NCBI GenBank assembly: GCA_016946835.1
Contig: JACVTC010000012.1
Span: forward strand, 265,001-329,000
DNA length: 64,000 nucleotides
Source: Neocallimastix lanati (nom. inval.)
Lineage: Eukaryota > Neocallimastigomycota > Neocallimastigomycetes > Neocallimastigales > Neocallimastigaceae
Direction: 5' to 3'
Shown piece by piece: positions 24,393-37,124 of the stretch. Position 1 is the first letter of the stretch; each line of letters opens with the position of its first letter. Below the pieces are notes generated by a model. That model saw nothing but the letters and a program-made list of their open reading frames with translations. It did not search any database and was not told the DNA's origin. The position numbers and the translations under genes are program-made.

Positions 24393-26054
24393 CAACATAC
24401 CTTTAATATAATAAATTCGCATATATATTCCACCAATTATCTCTGAATGGTTTTTATTAAATTCTTTAAAATAATCTTTTATACTATTTAAATTAATAAA
24501 TTTATCTATAGTATATTTTTTTATTGTCTTTATAGATGAATCAGAGTCATTTGTAGTATCAGTATTAAAATATAAAAAATTATTTGTTGCTATTAATATA
24601 TATTTAATTTAAATTATTAATAATAATTACAAAAACAATATTATCTCTTTTTTATTGGTAAATATTATTATTAATTTTTTTTTATCTTTATAATATTTAT
24701 TATAAACAAACCTTTAGTTTTAAAGAATGAATAATCTTTACAATTTCTAATGTAAAATACTAAGTTTGTTTTTATAATTTTATTTAACAAATTCATATTT
24801 TCTAATTGAAATGAAAGATACTGTTGTCCTTCAATTAATTTTTTTTCAATTGATAAATTCCTAAATATTTATAAGAAAACAATTATAAATGTAAACTTTA
24901 TTAAACTCAAATAAAATTTTATTTCATTTATATTTATATATTACCAATTATTGATGCCATCATTGAAATCATTATTGGAAATGGTATAATTATTATTAAG
25001 TTTAAAAATTTCATTAAAACTTAAATTAATTTCATTATACTGCTCTTTCATAATTTCTTTTTCATTTTTATCATCAATAAAACTTTCAATCTTGATTTTA
25101 AATTCATCTATTATATAAATATATTAAAATTTATAGAAATTGATAATTTTAATTAAAAATGAATAAAAGAAATAACTATTATTAAAATAAAATAAAAAAA
25201 ATTTTTTTTTTACTTTCATTATTATTTTTATATCTACGAAGATAAATCCCTACAGTTAACTTATTATCTTTTAAAATCTTTTCATTTAATTTATTCACTT
25301 CAATTAAATCAGTTATTTCATGATAATAATCGATATTATTAAATCTGAAAGTTGCTTTTATATTTTTAATTAATATTTATTGACAGATTTAATATTATTT
25401 TATTATATAGTAACAATTAATAATAAATTATATAAAAAATAAAAATTCAAAAATTTTCATATTATTATATTATTATTAAATTTTTATAAAAATTAACTTT
25501 TGCGTACTATTTTTGGCTTCATAACTTTCATATGATAAAGAACCATCATATTTTCGTATATATAAAACAAATACAGTAGGAACATTAAGATTAAACTGAT
25601 TATCTTCATTATATTTATAATTATTGTCAGAACTATAATATTTTAATGCATTATAATTTTCTAAAGCCATTGAAACATATTCATCTTTTTTATCGGAGCC
25701 ATGAGGATATAAAGTTAAATTCCTGTATAATAAAGTTTTTTTTTTTTAATTTATGAATATACAACATATATTTATTTCGTATTTTTAATTATAATAATAT
25801 TACCAATTAAGGCCACATAACTTAAAATTTTCTTTTGTATTTTCATTTTTTAATCCTTTCCAGTTTTCTATATCCCATTCAAAAATATCTTCAGATAGTA
25901 AATTCTCATCTGATAATTGGAAATTAACTTTAAATATTGTCATAATAATTTTAGTGTCTAACAATATTTTAATATAAATAATTTATATGTAATTAGAAAT
26001 AGAATTCGATTTTTTTTTTTTTTTTTAAAAAAAAAAATTACTTATATTTCATTG

Positions 26055-26088
<34 letters not shown>

Positions 26089-26509
26089 CAAAAGATCTCT
26101 TTTTTTTAATACTATTTTGAGATGATTTTATTGAATATATTTCTTTATCATTGGTATTTTCTTTATACGTTTTACAATATGAATATCCAAATTCATTATC
26201 AGCTTCATTAATAGCTATAGCCCAATATCCTGCATCCGATATTTCATTTTTAACATCAGTTTTAATACCATTAATTTTTTGGCCAATAATTCCTTCATGC
26301 CTTCTTAATGGATGCCAATATCCTGATATCATATAACTATTTTGATTAATATGAATGAATATTCCTGTTCTAGAATCTTTTTTTAAAATTAATGTCCATT
26401 TTTCTTTAGGATAAAATGTTATATTTTTTTCATTTAATTTTTCTTCAAAAACTTCCATTGCTTTTTCAGCTGTTAATGTTTTGATATTATCTTTAATGAT
26501 TTTAATTAA

Positions 26510-26559
<50 letters not shown>

Positions 26560-27213
26560 ATTTTTAATCAAAACCTATAAATTATATTATTTAGTAATAT
26601 TAATTTATTATTATTATTATTATTATTTTAAATCTTACTATTAATATCAGTTTGATATATTCTTATATAAACACCAACAATTAAATTATTTATTTTCAAT
26701 TTATTATCATTATCAGAACTTATAAACGATTTTTCAATAATTTCTTTATTTTCATCAGAAAGTTTTATAAATTTAGTTGAACCTAAATGAAATCGATATA
26801 ATAATAATAATATATTATGTAAAAATAAACATTAATAAAGAAATCTTTTTTATTTTTTATTTTTTCTATTTTTCTGAATTTTAATGTAATTATTATATTA
26901 ATTTTAATGAATTTATAGTTATTTTTGATTTATTGCATTCTATTATATTTTTATTTATATAATTTTATAATTTTTAATTATTTATTCAACAAATACTTTT
27001 TATTTCATATATTTGGTAAGCATCTATTTTTCTTAATATAAAAACGTAATTTATATAAGGATCACCACAATTATTATTTTTTTTGCCAAGATATTTTAAT
27101 TTTAAATCATATCTATTATTTATCAATTCAACATCAAAATCCCTTATCCAAAATTCAGTTATATATATTAAACAATAAAATTAATAAATAATTTTTATTA
27201 TATTTTTTATTAT

Positions 27214-27256
<43 letters not shown>

Positions 27257-29415
27257 AATGTAAAAATCAATACCATGAATATTCTCCTATTGTATAATTA
27301 ATACTGTTATAAACTCCATTACTATTAAAAGTACTTTCAAAATAATCTTCAGCGTGTGTAACAACACTATAATCATTGATTATATTATTTCTAATTTTAT
27401 TATAATAATTCTCTATTATAATAAAAAAATTAAAATTAATATAATATTTTACATCATATTATTAATATTTTTATATTATTACAAATATTTTACCTTGGGA
27501 AAAATCTTATATAATTAGGAATTTATTATTATTATTATTATTATTATAATTATAATTATTATTAGTTGTAGTATGAGAATAAGTATGATAATCATTATTA
27601 GTATCAGTATTAGTATTTTTATTATTAGTTTTATTAATTTATAATAATGAATTACGATTAAAATATTTAATACAAAAATAATTTTATACCTCTTTTATTA
27701 TAAATACATAAATATATTCCAACAATAATTGAATCAAAACTTTTAAATCTTTTATTTAATTCTTCGATTTTTATAAATTTATTCATTGTAAAATCTTCAA
27801 CTAAATTAATGGACATATTATTATTGCTCTCACCAAAATAAACGAAATTTTCAGTTGCTAAAAATATAAAATACAATAGTTTTATCAAAATATAATAATT
27901 TATATTAAATTAAAAATGATTATTAAAAAAAAAAAAAAAAAAAAAAATAAACATTTATAATAAAATATTAAAAATCCAAATATTAACCTTTCGTTTTAAA
28001 AAATGAATAATCTATGTTGTTTCGAATAAAAAAAACTAAATTTGTTTTTATATAGTTAATTTCATTATTATTATTATTATTATTATTACTAGTATTATTA
28101 TTATTTAATAATTGAAATGAAATATAAAATTCATTATTTAATTTTTCTTTTTTTACAACAAATTCCCTATTATAATTTTTTTTATATAAAAAAAATAATA
28201 ATTAATTTAATAATTAAAATAAATTATTAATTTTATAATAAATATTTATCTAATATTTATTTTACCAATCCCAATTTTCCGATGAATTAGTTATAGAATC
28301 TTTTTTTGAAATTTCATCAAATTTAATTTCGAATTCCTTGTAGTACTTTTTAATAATAAAATTATCATTTTTGTTATTTATATAACTTGCAAGTTTATTA
28401 CTAAACAAAACTTTATAGATATAATGACATAAATATTTTATTTTAAAAAATATGTAATAATTTTAAGTAAAATATTTTAACTTTTATAATTTTATAATTT
28501 CTTTATTATTTAATTTATACCTTCATCATTATTTTTATATCTAAAGAGATATACACCCACAGTTAATTTATTATTCTTTAATAATTCCTCAATTTTCTTT
28601 ATTTCTACTAATTGATGTACTCCATAATAATAATTATTATTGTCATACGTAAAACTTGCTTTCAATATTTAAAAATTTTGAATATTATAATTATTACGTA
28701 CCCATTTATTTTTAGTTATATTAGTTTATAGTTATAATTTTATAATAATTATAATAATTGAAATAATTTAATATTTAAAAAATAATTATAATAAATACTT
28801 TGTTTTGCCTCATATTTGGAAAAATCATCATTTTTTCGTAAATACAAAATAAACCTGGTAAACACATTAATATCATATTGATTATCATCATTATATTTAT
28901 AATTGTCATCATAGTTGTAATAGTTTAATGCATCAAAATTTTGTAAAAATAATGAAATGTATTCATTATTTACGTCAGAACCATTAGGAAATAAAATTAA
29001 ATTCCTATATAAATATTATTGTTTTCATTATTATTATTATTATTAATTAATAGTTTTTTTTTAAAAAATTATCATTAACATTAATATTATTTATAAATTT
29101 CAAAAAAAAATTAATAATAATATTATTTATTATATTAATTTTATAATAGTAAAATTACCAATTAAGTCCACATAATTCAAAAGTTTCACTTTCATTTTCA
29201 TTCTTTAAATCTTTCCAATTTTCAATATTCCATTCAAAAATATCTTCATTTATTAAATCTTCATTTGTTATTTTAAATGATTTTTTAATTTCTTCCATAA
29301 ATGTTTTTATTTCCCCTACAAATCATATTTTAAAATCAAATTTATATTATATAATTATTTTATTAATAAATTAAATTATAATAATTAAATAAAATGAATT
29401 ACCATCAGTATCCAT
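20079..29415 (-). CDS. Gene B: (3xMATH + unknown domain)x2 - ankyrin repeats - trypsin-like protease
   Basis: A 24-exon gene reconstructed from a 13-nt first exon (ATG at 29413-29415) to TAA at 20079-20081. The exons sum to 6258 nt, exactly 2086 codons (about 2085 aa), which supports the model. Approximate layout: MATH-like domains 1-3 at residues 1-482, unknown domain 483-616, MATH-like 4-6 at 617-1101, unknown domain 1102-1225, ankyrin repeats 1235-1700, chymotrypsin-fold protease about 1780-2000. MATH hallmarks include DIFEWNIENWK, CGLNW split by an intron, LILFPNG and YISLFL. No transmembrane segment or signal peptide is seen, so it is probably cytosolic. The gene lies downstream of gene A in the same orientation. 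Joining units 3 and 4 is inferred from donor and acceptor sites of matching phase with only 131 nt between. Function is not known: inference is ligand-controlled proteolysis. Confidence 0.75.
21420..23334 (-). other. Gene B exon 23: unknown C-terminal domain copy 2 plus ankyrin repeats
   Basis: A single 1915-nt exon. The first part (23334 to about 22990) is the fourth copy in the window of the unrecognised domain (AYWHPLRKHSAKIG, SEAGYWAIAT). After a charged linker, roughly ten to eleven ankyrin repeats follow. The clearest are NAGNTPLLIAVQYCDLPIVK, NNKGETPLICALYKQKFPII and NNKTPLYIACKNKMENVVKY, with the canonical TPL..A and ..V.YL positions. The repeats end in an acidic linker (YDDDESFDNDSG) before the protease exon. 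No start codon is needed here: the first codons are read through from the preceding exon. Confidence 0.85.
21420..25957 (-). other. Unit 4 (gene B): exon map of the second MATH triplet
   Basis: Exons: 25804-25957, 25508-25722, 25214-25354 (MATH 4); 24945-25107, 24712-24860, 24401-24589 (MATH 5); microexon 24206-24217, then 23965-24106, 23690-23841, 23436-23573 (MATH 6); 21420-23334. The first exon uses the acceptor TTAG at 25958-25961, joined to the phase-1 donor GTATTT at the end of unit 3 (26083-26088). MATH 4 is canonical (DIFEWDIENWKGLKNEN, LTLYPHGSDKKDEYVSMALE). MATH 5 and 6 are divergent and are assigned by parallel exon structure and the IYxRIY terminal strand. Confidence 0.75.
26089..29415 (-). 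other. Unit 3 (gene B): exon map of the first MATH triplet and unknown domain
   Basis: Exons: 29403-29415 (start), 29159-29315, 28799-29004, 28521-28658 (MATH 1); 28266-28410, 27988-28166, 27690-27857 (MATH 2); microexon 27494-27505, then 27274-27412, 26997-27142, 26639-26782 (MATH 3); 26089-26490 (unknown domain; MISGYWHPLRRHEGIIGQKI, SDAGYWAIAI). The first exon encodes only MDTD plus one base. The intron between MATH 3 and the last exon holds a run of roughly 45 A. An in-frame stop occurs at 26042 if the last donor is not used. Confidence 0.75.
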
Positions 29416-30332
29416 ATTGTTAACATTATTTAATTTCTAAATTAATAGTAATAATGATAATTATATAATTAATATCATGTATAATATATGTATAATATCT
29501 TTAAGGTTTATATTTTTAATTATTTATTGTATTATATACTAAATACAAGAAGATTATTTAATGTATTATACACTAATACAAGAAGTTAAAAATTTTTATT
29601 ATAAATAAAGAATATATCCAATCTTACAATCCAATCTTAACAAATATTAAATTTAAAAAATTATAATAGTTTAAAAACAATTTTTATATACAATTATAAT
29701 AATTATAAAAATTTAAAATGACAAAATGCAAATGGAATAATTATTAACAAATTATTAAAAGATTTGCTCATTTGGAATATTAAACTTTCAAATTATTAAA
29801 TATATATATATATATTTTTTTATAAATATTTTTGATATAAAGTATTTCTTTATTTTTTTTTATTTTTTTTTTATTATTAATATTTTTGATATAAAGTATT
29901 TCTTTAATTTTTTTTTTTTTTTTTGAATAAAGTTTTAAAAGTTTTAATAGAGAAAGTAATTTTTTTAATATATATGAATAAAGTAATTTTGTTTCATTTA
30001 CTGTATATTATAATTTTTTTATTTTATAAATATTTTATATATATATTTTTCACAAAAAAAAAAATTAATAATAAAATATAATTAAATTATAATATAATAG
30101 AATATAATAGGATAATAAGTACAATAAAAAAAAAAAAAAAATTCAAAAATTTTAATATAAATGTATCTATATAAGTTTTTGATATAATATTTAAAAAGGA
30201 TGATCATTTTCTTTGTTATATTTTTTATTATAATTATGGTCTAATTTTTTAAATATTTCTTTCATCTATCTTTGAAAGGGATTAATGTATATATATATAC
30301 AGAGAGCGAGAAACAATAGTGTTAAAAATTTT
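29416..30332. other. Intergenic region between genes A and B
   Basis: About 0.9 kb, A+T-rich, with a short direct repeat (tatttttgatataaagtatttcttt at about 29827 and 29881). It should contain the gene B promoter and the gene A 3' UTR. No coding signal is seen. Confidence 0.6.
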
Positions 30333-32012
30333 TTACTCCTTAATTGTATTATAAAAAGTATGACCATTTTCAATTCTATGATGTATAGCGATAGCCCAAT
30401 ATCCTGGTTCTGATTCAACTATTTTTATATAATTTTTAACACTTTTAACAATTTCTCCAACTATTCCACAATGTTTTCTAAGTGGATGCCAATATGCGGA
30501 AAGCATATTTTTATCATCAAAGATACTGATAAAAATACCTGATCCTGAATTTGTCTTTGCTGTATAAGTCCACTTATCATTAGGGTTATATATAAAATCT
30601 GTGTTACATATTATTTTACTTTTGAAAATTTCCATTGCTTTTTGTGCGGTATATGTTTTAATATTATCTATAATTAAAATAATTAGTAGAAAATAAAAAT
30701 AATAATAAAATTATCATTATAAAAATTCTTACCATTATTATCCGTTTGATATATTCTTAGGTAAATGCCAATAATTAAATTGCTTATTTCTAATTTACTA
30801 TTATAATTGGAATTTATAAATGAATTTATAATAATTGTATTATTTTCCTTATCGATTTTAATTAAATCAGTTGAATCTTAATATTAATATTATAATATAT
30901 ATTATTTAGAAAAAAAAATAATAATAATAATGATAATATTTTAATTAAATGTTTTTTTATGGTATATCAATTAATAATAATTTTTATATTATGTATAAAT
31001 ATATATTTTTTTTTTTTTAAAAAAAAAAAGTATTGCTTTTTATATATATTACTTTCAATTTTATAAATTTCATAATTTTCTGATTTTCTTAATACAACAA
31101 CATAATTAATATAGGGATCACCATAATTAGAATTTTGATCATTTTTACCAGTATATTTTAAAGTTAAATAATAAGATTTATCTTCTTTTAATGTGACATC
31201 AAAATGCCTATTTTAATTTCATAATTATAAATAAATATTTAATTATTATTTTAATTTTAATTACGTTTATATATTTTAAATAATTTTATATAAAATTTTT
31301 ATAATTTAAATTATATAAATAATTGAAATAATTGGAATAGTACCATGAATAATTTCCAAGGTTAAAATCAATATTAGAATATATTCCATTATTGTTAAAG
31401 CTACTTTCAAAGTAATTTTCCGCATGAAGAGTAATACCATAATCATTTTTTATATTATTTCTCATAATATTAATATAATTATCTAGCATAAAAAAAAAAA
31501 TTTTTTTATTTTATTTAAATCAATATAATATTTAATATTTATTAAATTAATATATCTTTATTTCAATAATTGATTATACCTTTCGCTAAATCTTTATTAA
31601 AGAGTTTTTTTTATATATAATTTTTATTATCATAATTATTGTTATTTTTGATGTTTGCATTATTTTTGTTTTTAAAATAATTATAATTTTTTAAATAATA
31701 AAACGAATGAAATATATTAAAGATATATTATTATAAATATTTTAATATCTAATTAAATATTTATATAATTATACCATTATTATTATAAATGCATATATAT
31801 ACTCCAGCAATTATTGAATTGCAATTACTGAATAATTTTGATAATTCTTCTATTGTTAAAAACTTATCCATTGTAAAATTATCAATAAATTTAATAGATA
31901 AGTAATTGTCGTTATTATTAGTCTCACCAAAATATATAAAATTATTGGTTCCTATTAATATATGATTAAGAAATTATTAATTAATATTAAAAATTAAATA
32001 AAAAAAAAACGA

Positions 32013-32046
<34 letters not shown>

Positions 32047-32874
32047 CTTAAATAGATTATTTTTTTTTATTAAATAATCTTTATTGTTTAAATAAATTAT
32101 ATTATTAAACAATATAATTATATATATATATATATATATATAAATTAAAAAATTAAAATAAAATTGATAAACTGACCTTTCGCTTTGAAATAAGAATAAT
32201 CTGTATCATTTCTAATATAAAATACTAAATTCGTTTTAATTGCTTTACCTATATTCTTTAGATTTGAAATCTTAAATGAAATAAAATATTTATCATTTAT
32301 TGATTTTTTCTGAATTGATAAATTCCTAAAATTATGTTTTAAGTAAAATTACCTATTAATTAAATTATATAATTTTTTTAAATAAATATAATTATTTTTA
32401 TATATCATACCAATTATTTTGATTATCGTTAAAATCTTCATCTTTAATTATATAATCATTGTTATATTTTAAAATATCATGAAGACTAACATTAAATTCC
32501 TTATAATATTGTTGTAAAATCATTTTTTCATTTTTATTATCAATGTAACTTTTAATTTGTTTTCTAAATTCATCTAATATTATATATATATTAAATATAA
32601 TATATATATATATATATTATATTTTTGAAATTTGAATAATTTAGTGAATTTCAAATTAACTTATTATAAATAAATTAATAATAATTGATTATAAAAATAT
32701 ATATATATATTTTATTTAAAAAAAATTTATACCTTCATTGGTATTTTTATATCTACAAATATAAACACCAACAACTAACTTATTATCTTCTAATAATTGT
32801 TCATTAATTTTTTTTATTTCAGCTAATTCTTGTATTCCATGATAATAATTAATATTATCATACTTGAAACTTGC

Positions 32875-32909
<35 letters not shown>

Positions 32910-33552
32910 ATATATATATTATTAAATTTATATAATTATTAAATTTATATAATAAATATTATAAAAATAATAATGACTAATTAATATACATAAAGTAGCT
33001 TTTATATATATATATATATATATATAAATAGAAAAATAAAATTTATAATAAAAATAAAGTATAAAAGTATAAACATGTACTTTCTTTTGCTTCATATTTT
33101 GATAAATCATTACAGTGTCGTACATATAAGACATACTTTACGTATACGTTTATATTAAATTGGTTATCATCATTATATTCATATTTATCATCAGAGTTAT
33201 AATATTTTAAAGCATCAAAGTTTTCTAAAAATAACGAAATATATTTTTTTCCTTTATTAGGAAATAAAATTAAGTTCCTATAATAATAATTAATATATTA
33301 TTATTATTATTATTATAATTACTATTAATTAAATTAATTTTATTTTATTTTTATTATTATTATTAATTTTAAATTATATTATGATATGATATAATTACCA
33401 ATTAAGTCCACATAAATTAAACAATTCACTTTTTTTTTCTGGAATTAATCCGTTCCAATTTTCAATATTCCATTCAAAAATGTCTTCTTGTAATAATTTA
33501 TTACTTTGAAAATAAAATCTATTTTTAATTTCATTCATAAACAAATATTTTT
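30333..33552 (-). other. Unit 2 (gene A): exon map
   Basis: Exons: 33399-33552, 33081-33277, 32733-32873 (MATH 4); 32411-32573, 32177-32325, 31775-31951 (MATH 5); microexon 31580-31591, then 31344-31482, 31053-31207, 30733-30876 (MATH 6); 30333-30667 (unknown domain, LSAYWHPLRKHCGIVG, SEPGYWAIAI). MATH 4 reads DIFEWNIENWNGLIPEKK, LILFPNKGKKYISLFLENFD. The intron at 32874-33080 contains T and TA runs. Confidence 0.75.
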
Positions 33553-36500
33553 CTTTATATAAAAAAAAAAAAAATTTAGATTAATTCTTTTTTATACATA
33601 AGAAAATATTGACATATTTATAATTTTTTTTACCATTTGAGTCCTCCGGTTCACAAATATAATTATCCAATGAATTTATTTCATTATTATTAACAATATA
33701 ATCTTTTAATGTTCTATAATAGGTACATCCATATTGATTATCGGCTGTATTAATAGCTATAGCCCAATATCCTGCATCCGATATTTCATTTTTAACATCA
33801 GTTTTAATACCATTAATTTTTTGACCAATGATTCCTTCATGTCTTCTTAATGGATGCCAATATCCTGATATCATATAAGTATTTTGATTAATATGAATAA
33901 ATATTCCTGATCCAGAATTTGTTTTTAAAATTATGGTCCATTTTTCTTTAGGATAAAATATTATGTTTTTTTCTTTTAATTTATTTTCAAAAATTTCCAT
34001 TGCTTTTTCAGCGGTATATGCTTTAATATTATCTGTAGTTGTAATTTTAATAATAATAATATTATTAATAATAATAAATTAGTAAAACTATAACTTCAAT
34101 TATTAATAATATAAATATATATTTAAATCTTACTATTATTATCAGTTTGATATATTCTTATATATACCCCAACCATTAAATCATTTACTTTCAATTTATC
34201 ATCATTTTTATAATTTATAAATGATTTTTCAATAATTTTATTATTTTCCTTTGAAAGTTTTATAATTTCACTTGAATCTAAATGAATGAATTATATGTTT
34301 AAATATTATAATATTATATTATTTTATAATATTTTATTAATATTATATAAATACTTTCTTTTTTTTTTTTTTTTTTAATACAAAGTTGAATGTAATATAA
34401 AATTTAAATATTAAGTATATTATATTATTATTATATATATATTGAATTGTTAAATACTTTTTATTTTATATACAGTATAGTCATCCAATTTTCTTAATAT
34501 AAATATATAATTAATATAGGGATCACCACAATTAGTATTTTGATTATTTTTACTAATATAAGTCAAAACTAAATCATAAGAATTATCTTCGTTTAACGTA
34601 ACATTTAAATTCCTTTTTTTTTTTAAAAAAAAAAAAAATTTAAAAGATTTTATATACATCAATTATTTAAATATAGAAGAAATTTAGTGAACTTTAAATT
34701 TTTTCATTTTTTGTTATTATTAAAATTTTGAAGTAATCATAACAATAATATTTAGAATAATTTAATAATTGGAATAATAATAATAATAATACCATATATA
34801 ATTTCCAATTTTAAAATCAATATCAGAATAAATTCCATTATTATTGAAATTACTTTCAAAGTAATTTTCAGCATGTATAGTAATACCGTTATCATTTATT
34901 ATATTGTTTCGTATGATATTAAGATAATTTTCTTTAATAAAAATATTTATTTTAATTAATATAAAATTTTCATATATTTCAATCATAAACATTTTATTTA
35001 ATATATTAATAAAAATCTTTATACCTTTTGGTAAGCCTTTATATTAATATATATTATTATTATTATTGTTATTGTTATATATTATAAAATATATATTTAT
35101 ATATTATTTATTAAAAGTAGATATTATATAATATATAATAATTCATTAAATAGATATTAATCTTTTACCATTATTATTATAAATGCATATATATACTCCA
35201 GCAATAACTGAATCGTAATTTTCATAAGTCTTTATCAAATTATCTATTTTTATAAATTTATCCATTGTAAAATCTTCTCTATAATTTATTAATGAATTAT
35301 TGTTATTTAAACTATTATTCCCAAAATAAACAAAATTATCAGTTTCTATTTAAAATTGAAACACAAAATTCATAATATGATAAATATTAATAAAAAATTT
35401 TTATTAATTTATATTAACCTATTCAATAAATAGTTCAATTTTTAATACATTATTAAATTATTACTATACGAACCATTTGTTTTAAAATATGAATAATCTT
35501 TATTATTTCTAATAAAAAATACTAAATTTGTTTTAATTACTTCATCATTATTAGATTTATTTAATAATTTAAATGAAATGTACGATTCATTATTTATTAT
35601 TTCTTTTTTTAAAGAAAAATTCCTAAAATTATAAAATAAATTTAGTATTATATATTATTACACAAATTTTAATTTTATTAAATATAAAATAAAATAAAAT
35701 AAAAAGAAAAAAAAAAAAAAAAAAACTTTTATTTTATATTTATAATACCAATTATAATTATAGTCTTCGAAAGTTTCAAATAATATTTCAGAATTATTAT
35801 TTAATTTTGATAAATCCTCAAACTTTATTTCAAATTCTCTATAATCTTGATGAAGAATGTATATTTCATTTTTATTATTTATGTAACTTTTAATTTTATT
35901 AATAAATTCCTCTATAATATGAAACATTAAAAAAAATATATTATAAAAAAAATAATTATATAAATTTAAATAAAAATTTAAGTATTAAAATTATAAATAG
36001 AAATTTTATAAATATAAACCGTAATTAAATTTATACCTTCATCATTATTTTCATATCTGCATAGATAAATACCAACAACTAATTTTGTATTATTCTTTAA
36101 TAATTTTTCGTTAAATTTCTTAATGTCAATAAATTCCTGTATACCATGATAATAATTATAATTATCAAACTTGAAACTTGCTTTTGAAAATTTATATAAA
36201 AGTTTTGTTTATATTATTATTATTTATATAAAAATATTATTTAGTTTTTATTATAATTTTGTATATACCATTAATAAGAAATTTACTATTTTTAAGTTTA
36301 TATTATTACAAATAATGAAGAAATATAATATTTGAATTTTTGAAAAAAAAAAAAAAAAAAAAAGAAAATAAAATTAAAAATATATACTTTCTTTTGCTTC
36401 AAAATTTGAAATATTATCATATTCTCTTATATAAAAAGCAAATTTTGTGTCAACATTTATATTGAATTGGTTATCATTATTGTATTTATAATCATCATCA

Positions 36501-37124
36501 AAATTATAATATCTTAAAGCATTAAAGTTTTCTAAAAATAATGAAACAAATTCTTTTTTTGTCTTAAAACCACTAGGATATAATATTATATTCCTATGTA
36601 TGATTTACATAAATAATATTAGTATGATTATCAATAACTATTTTTATTATTGTTTTAAATAATATTTATTATTATTCTTTTATTTATTCTTATTATTATA
36701 TATTATTATATTATTATTATTACTATTACTATGTTACTATGCTTTATTATTAAAATTATTATTATTATTATTATGTTTTATTATTATATATTATTATATT
36801 ATTATTATTACTATGTTTTTATTATTATTATATTTAGTAGTAGTAGTAGTATTTGCATTAGTATATTAAGTATATTCATAATGAAATTACCAATTTAGAC
36901 CACATAATTTAAAAATATCACTTTTATTTTCATTTGATAATTCTTTCCAGTTTTCAATATTCCATTCATAAATATCTTCATAAAGTAAATCCTCATCTGG
37001 GAAATCAAATTTCTCCTTAAGCTTTTTTACAAAATCTTCTTTTTCTATTATTTAAAAATTTTAGAATTTAATATTATTTTATATCAGCTATTGCTACAAT
37101 ATAATATTTACCGTTTATATTCAT
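30333..37124 (-). CDS. Gene A: (3xMATH + unknown domain)x2, no protease
   Basis: A 23-exon gene reconstructed from ATG at 37122-37124 (13-nt first exon encoding MNIN) to TAA at 30333-30335. The exons sum to 3621 nt, exactly 1207 codons (about 1206 aa). Layout: MATH-like 1-3 at residues 1-485, unknown domain 486-618, MATH-like 4-6 at 619-1095, unknown domain 1096-1206. It parallels gene B exon by exon, including the 13-nt first exon and 12-nt microexons, but stops after the second unknown domain (FYNTIKE) where gene B continues into ankyrin repeats. No membrane or secretion signal is seen. MATH domains bind peptides, often in ubiquitin or TRAF-like pathways; the role here is unknown. The alternative of two separate genes is disfavoured: only 81 nt separate the last usable donor of unit 1 from the first exon of unit 2. 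Confidence 0.75.
33634..37124 (-). other. Unit 1 (gene A): exon map
   Basis: Exons: 37112-37124 (start), 36891-37044, 36388-36593, 36037-36180 (MATH 1); 35749-35911, 35474-35622, 35169-35345 (MATH 2); microexon 35025-35036, then 34793-34931, 34458-34612, 34134-34277 (MATH 3); 33634-34032 (unknown domain, MISGYWHPLRRHEGIIGQKI, SDAGYWAIAI). The final donor GTAAAA (33628-33633) is phase 1 and joins the acceptor AAG at 33553-33555. Without splicing the frame would stop at 33581. Confidence 0.75.

Noticed and set aside
24254-24436. 60-aa ORF with a poly-Lys run on the minus strand
   Set aside because: It is an intron of gene B containing a homopolymer tract next to a real exon end.
33553-33633. 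Units 1 and 2 (and likewise 3 and 4) as separate neighbouring genes
   Set aside because: The spacing is too short for an end and a start of two genes. Phase-matched donor and acceptor sites exist at both places, and both joined models give exact multiples of three.
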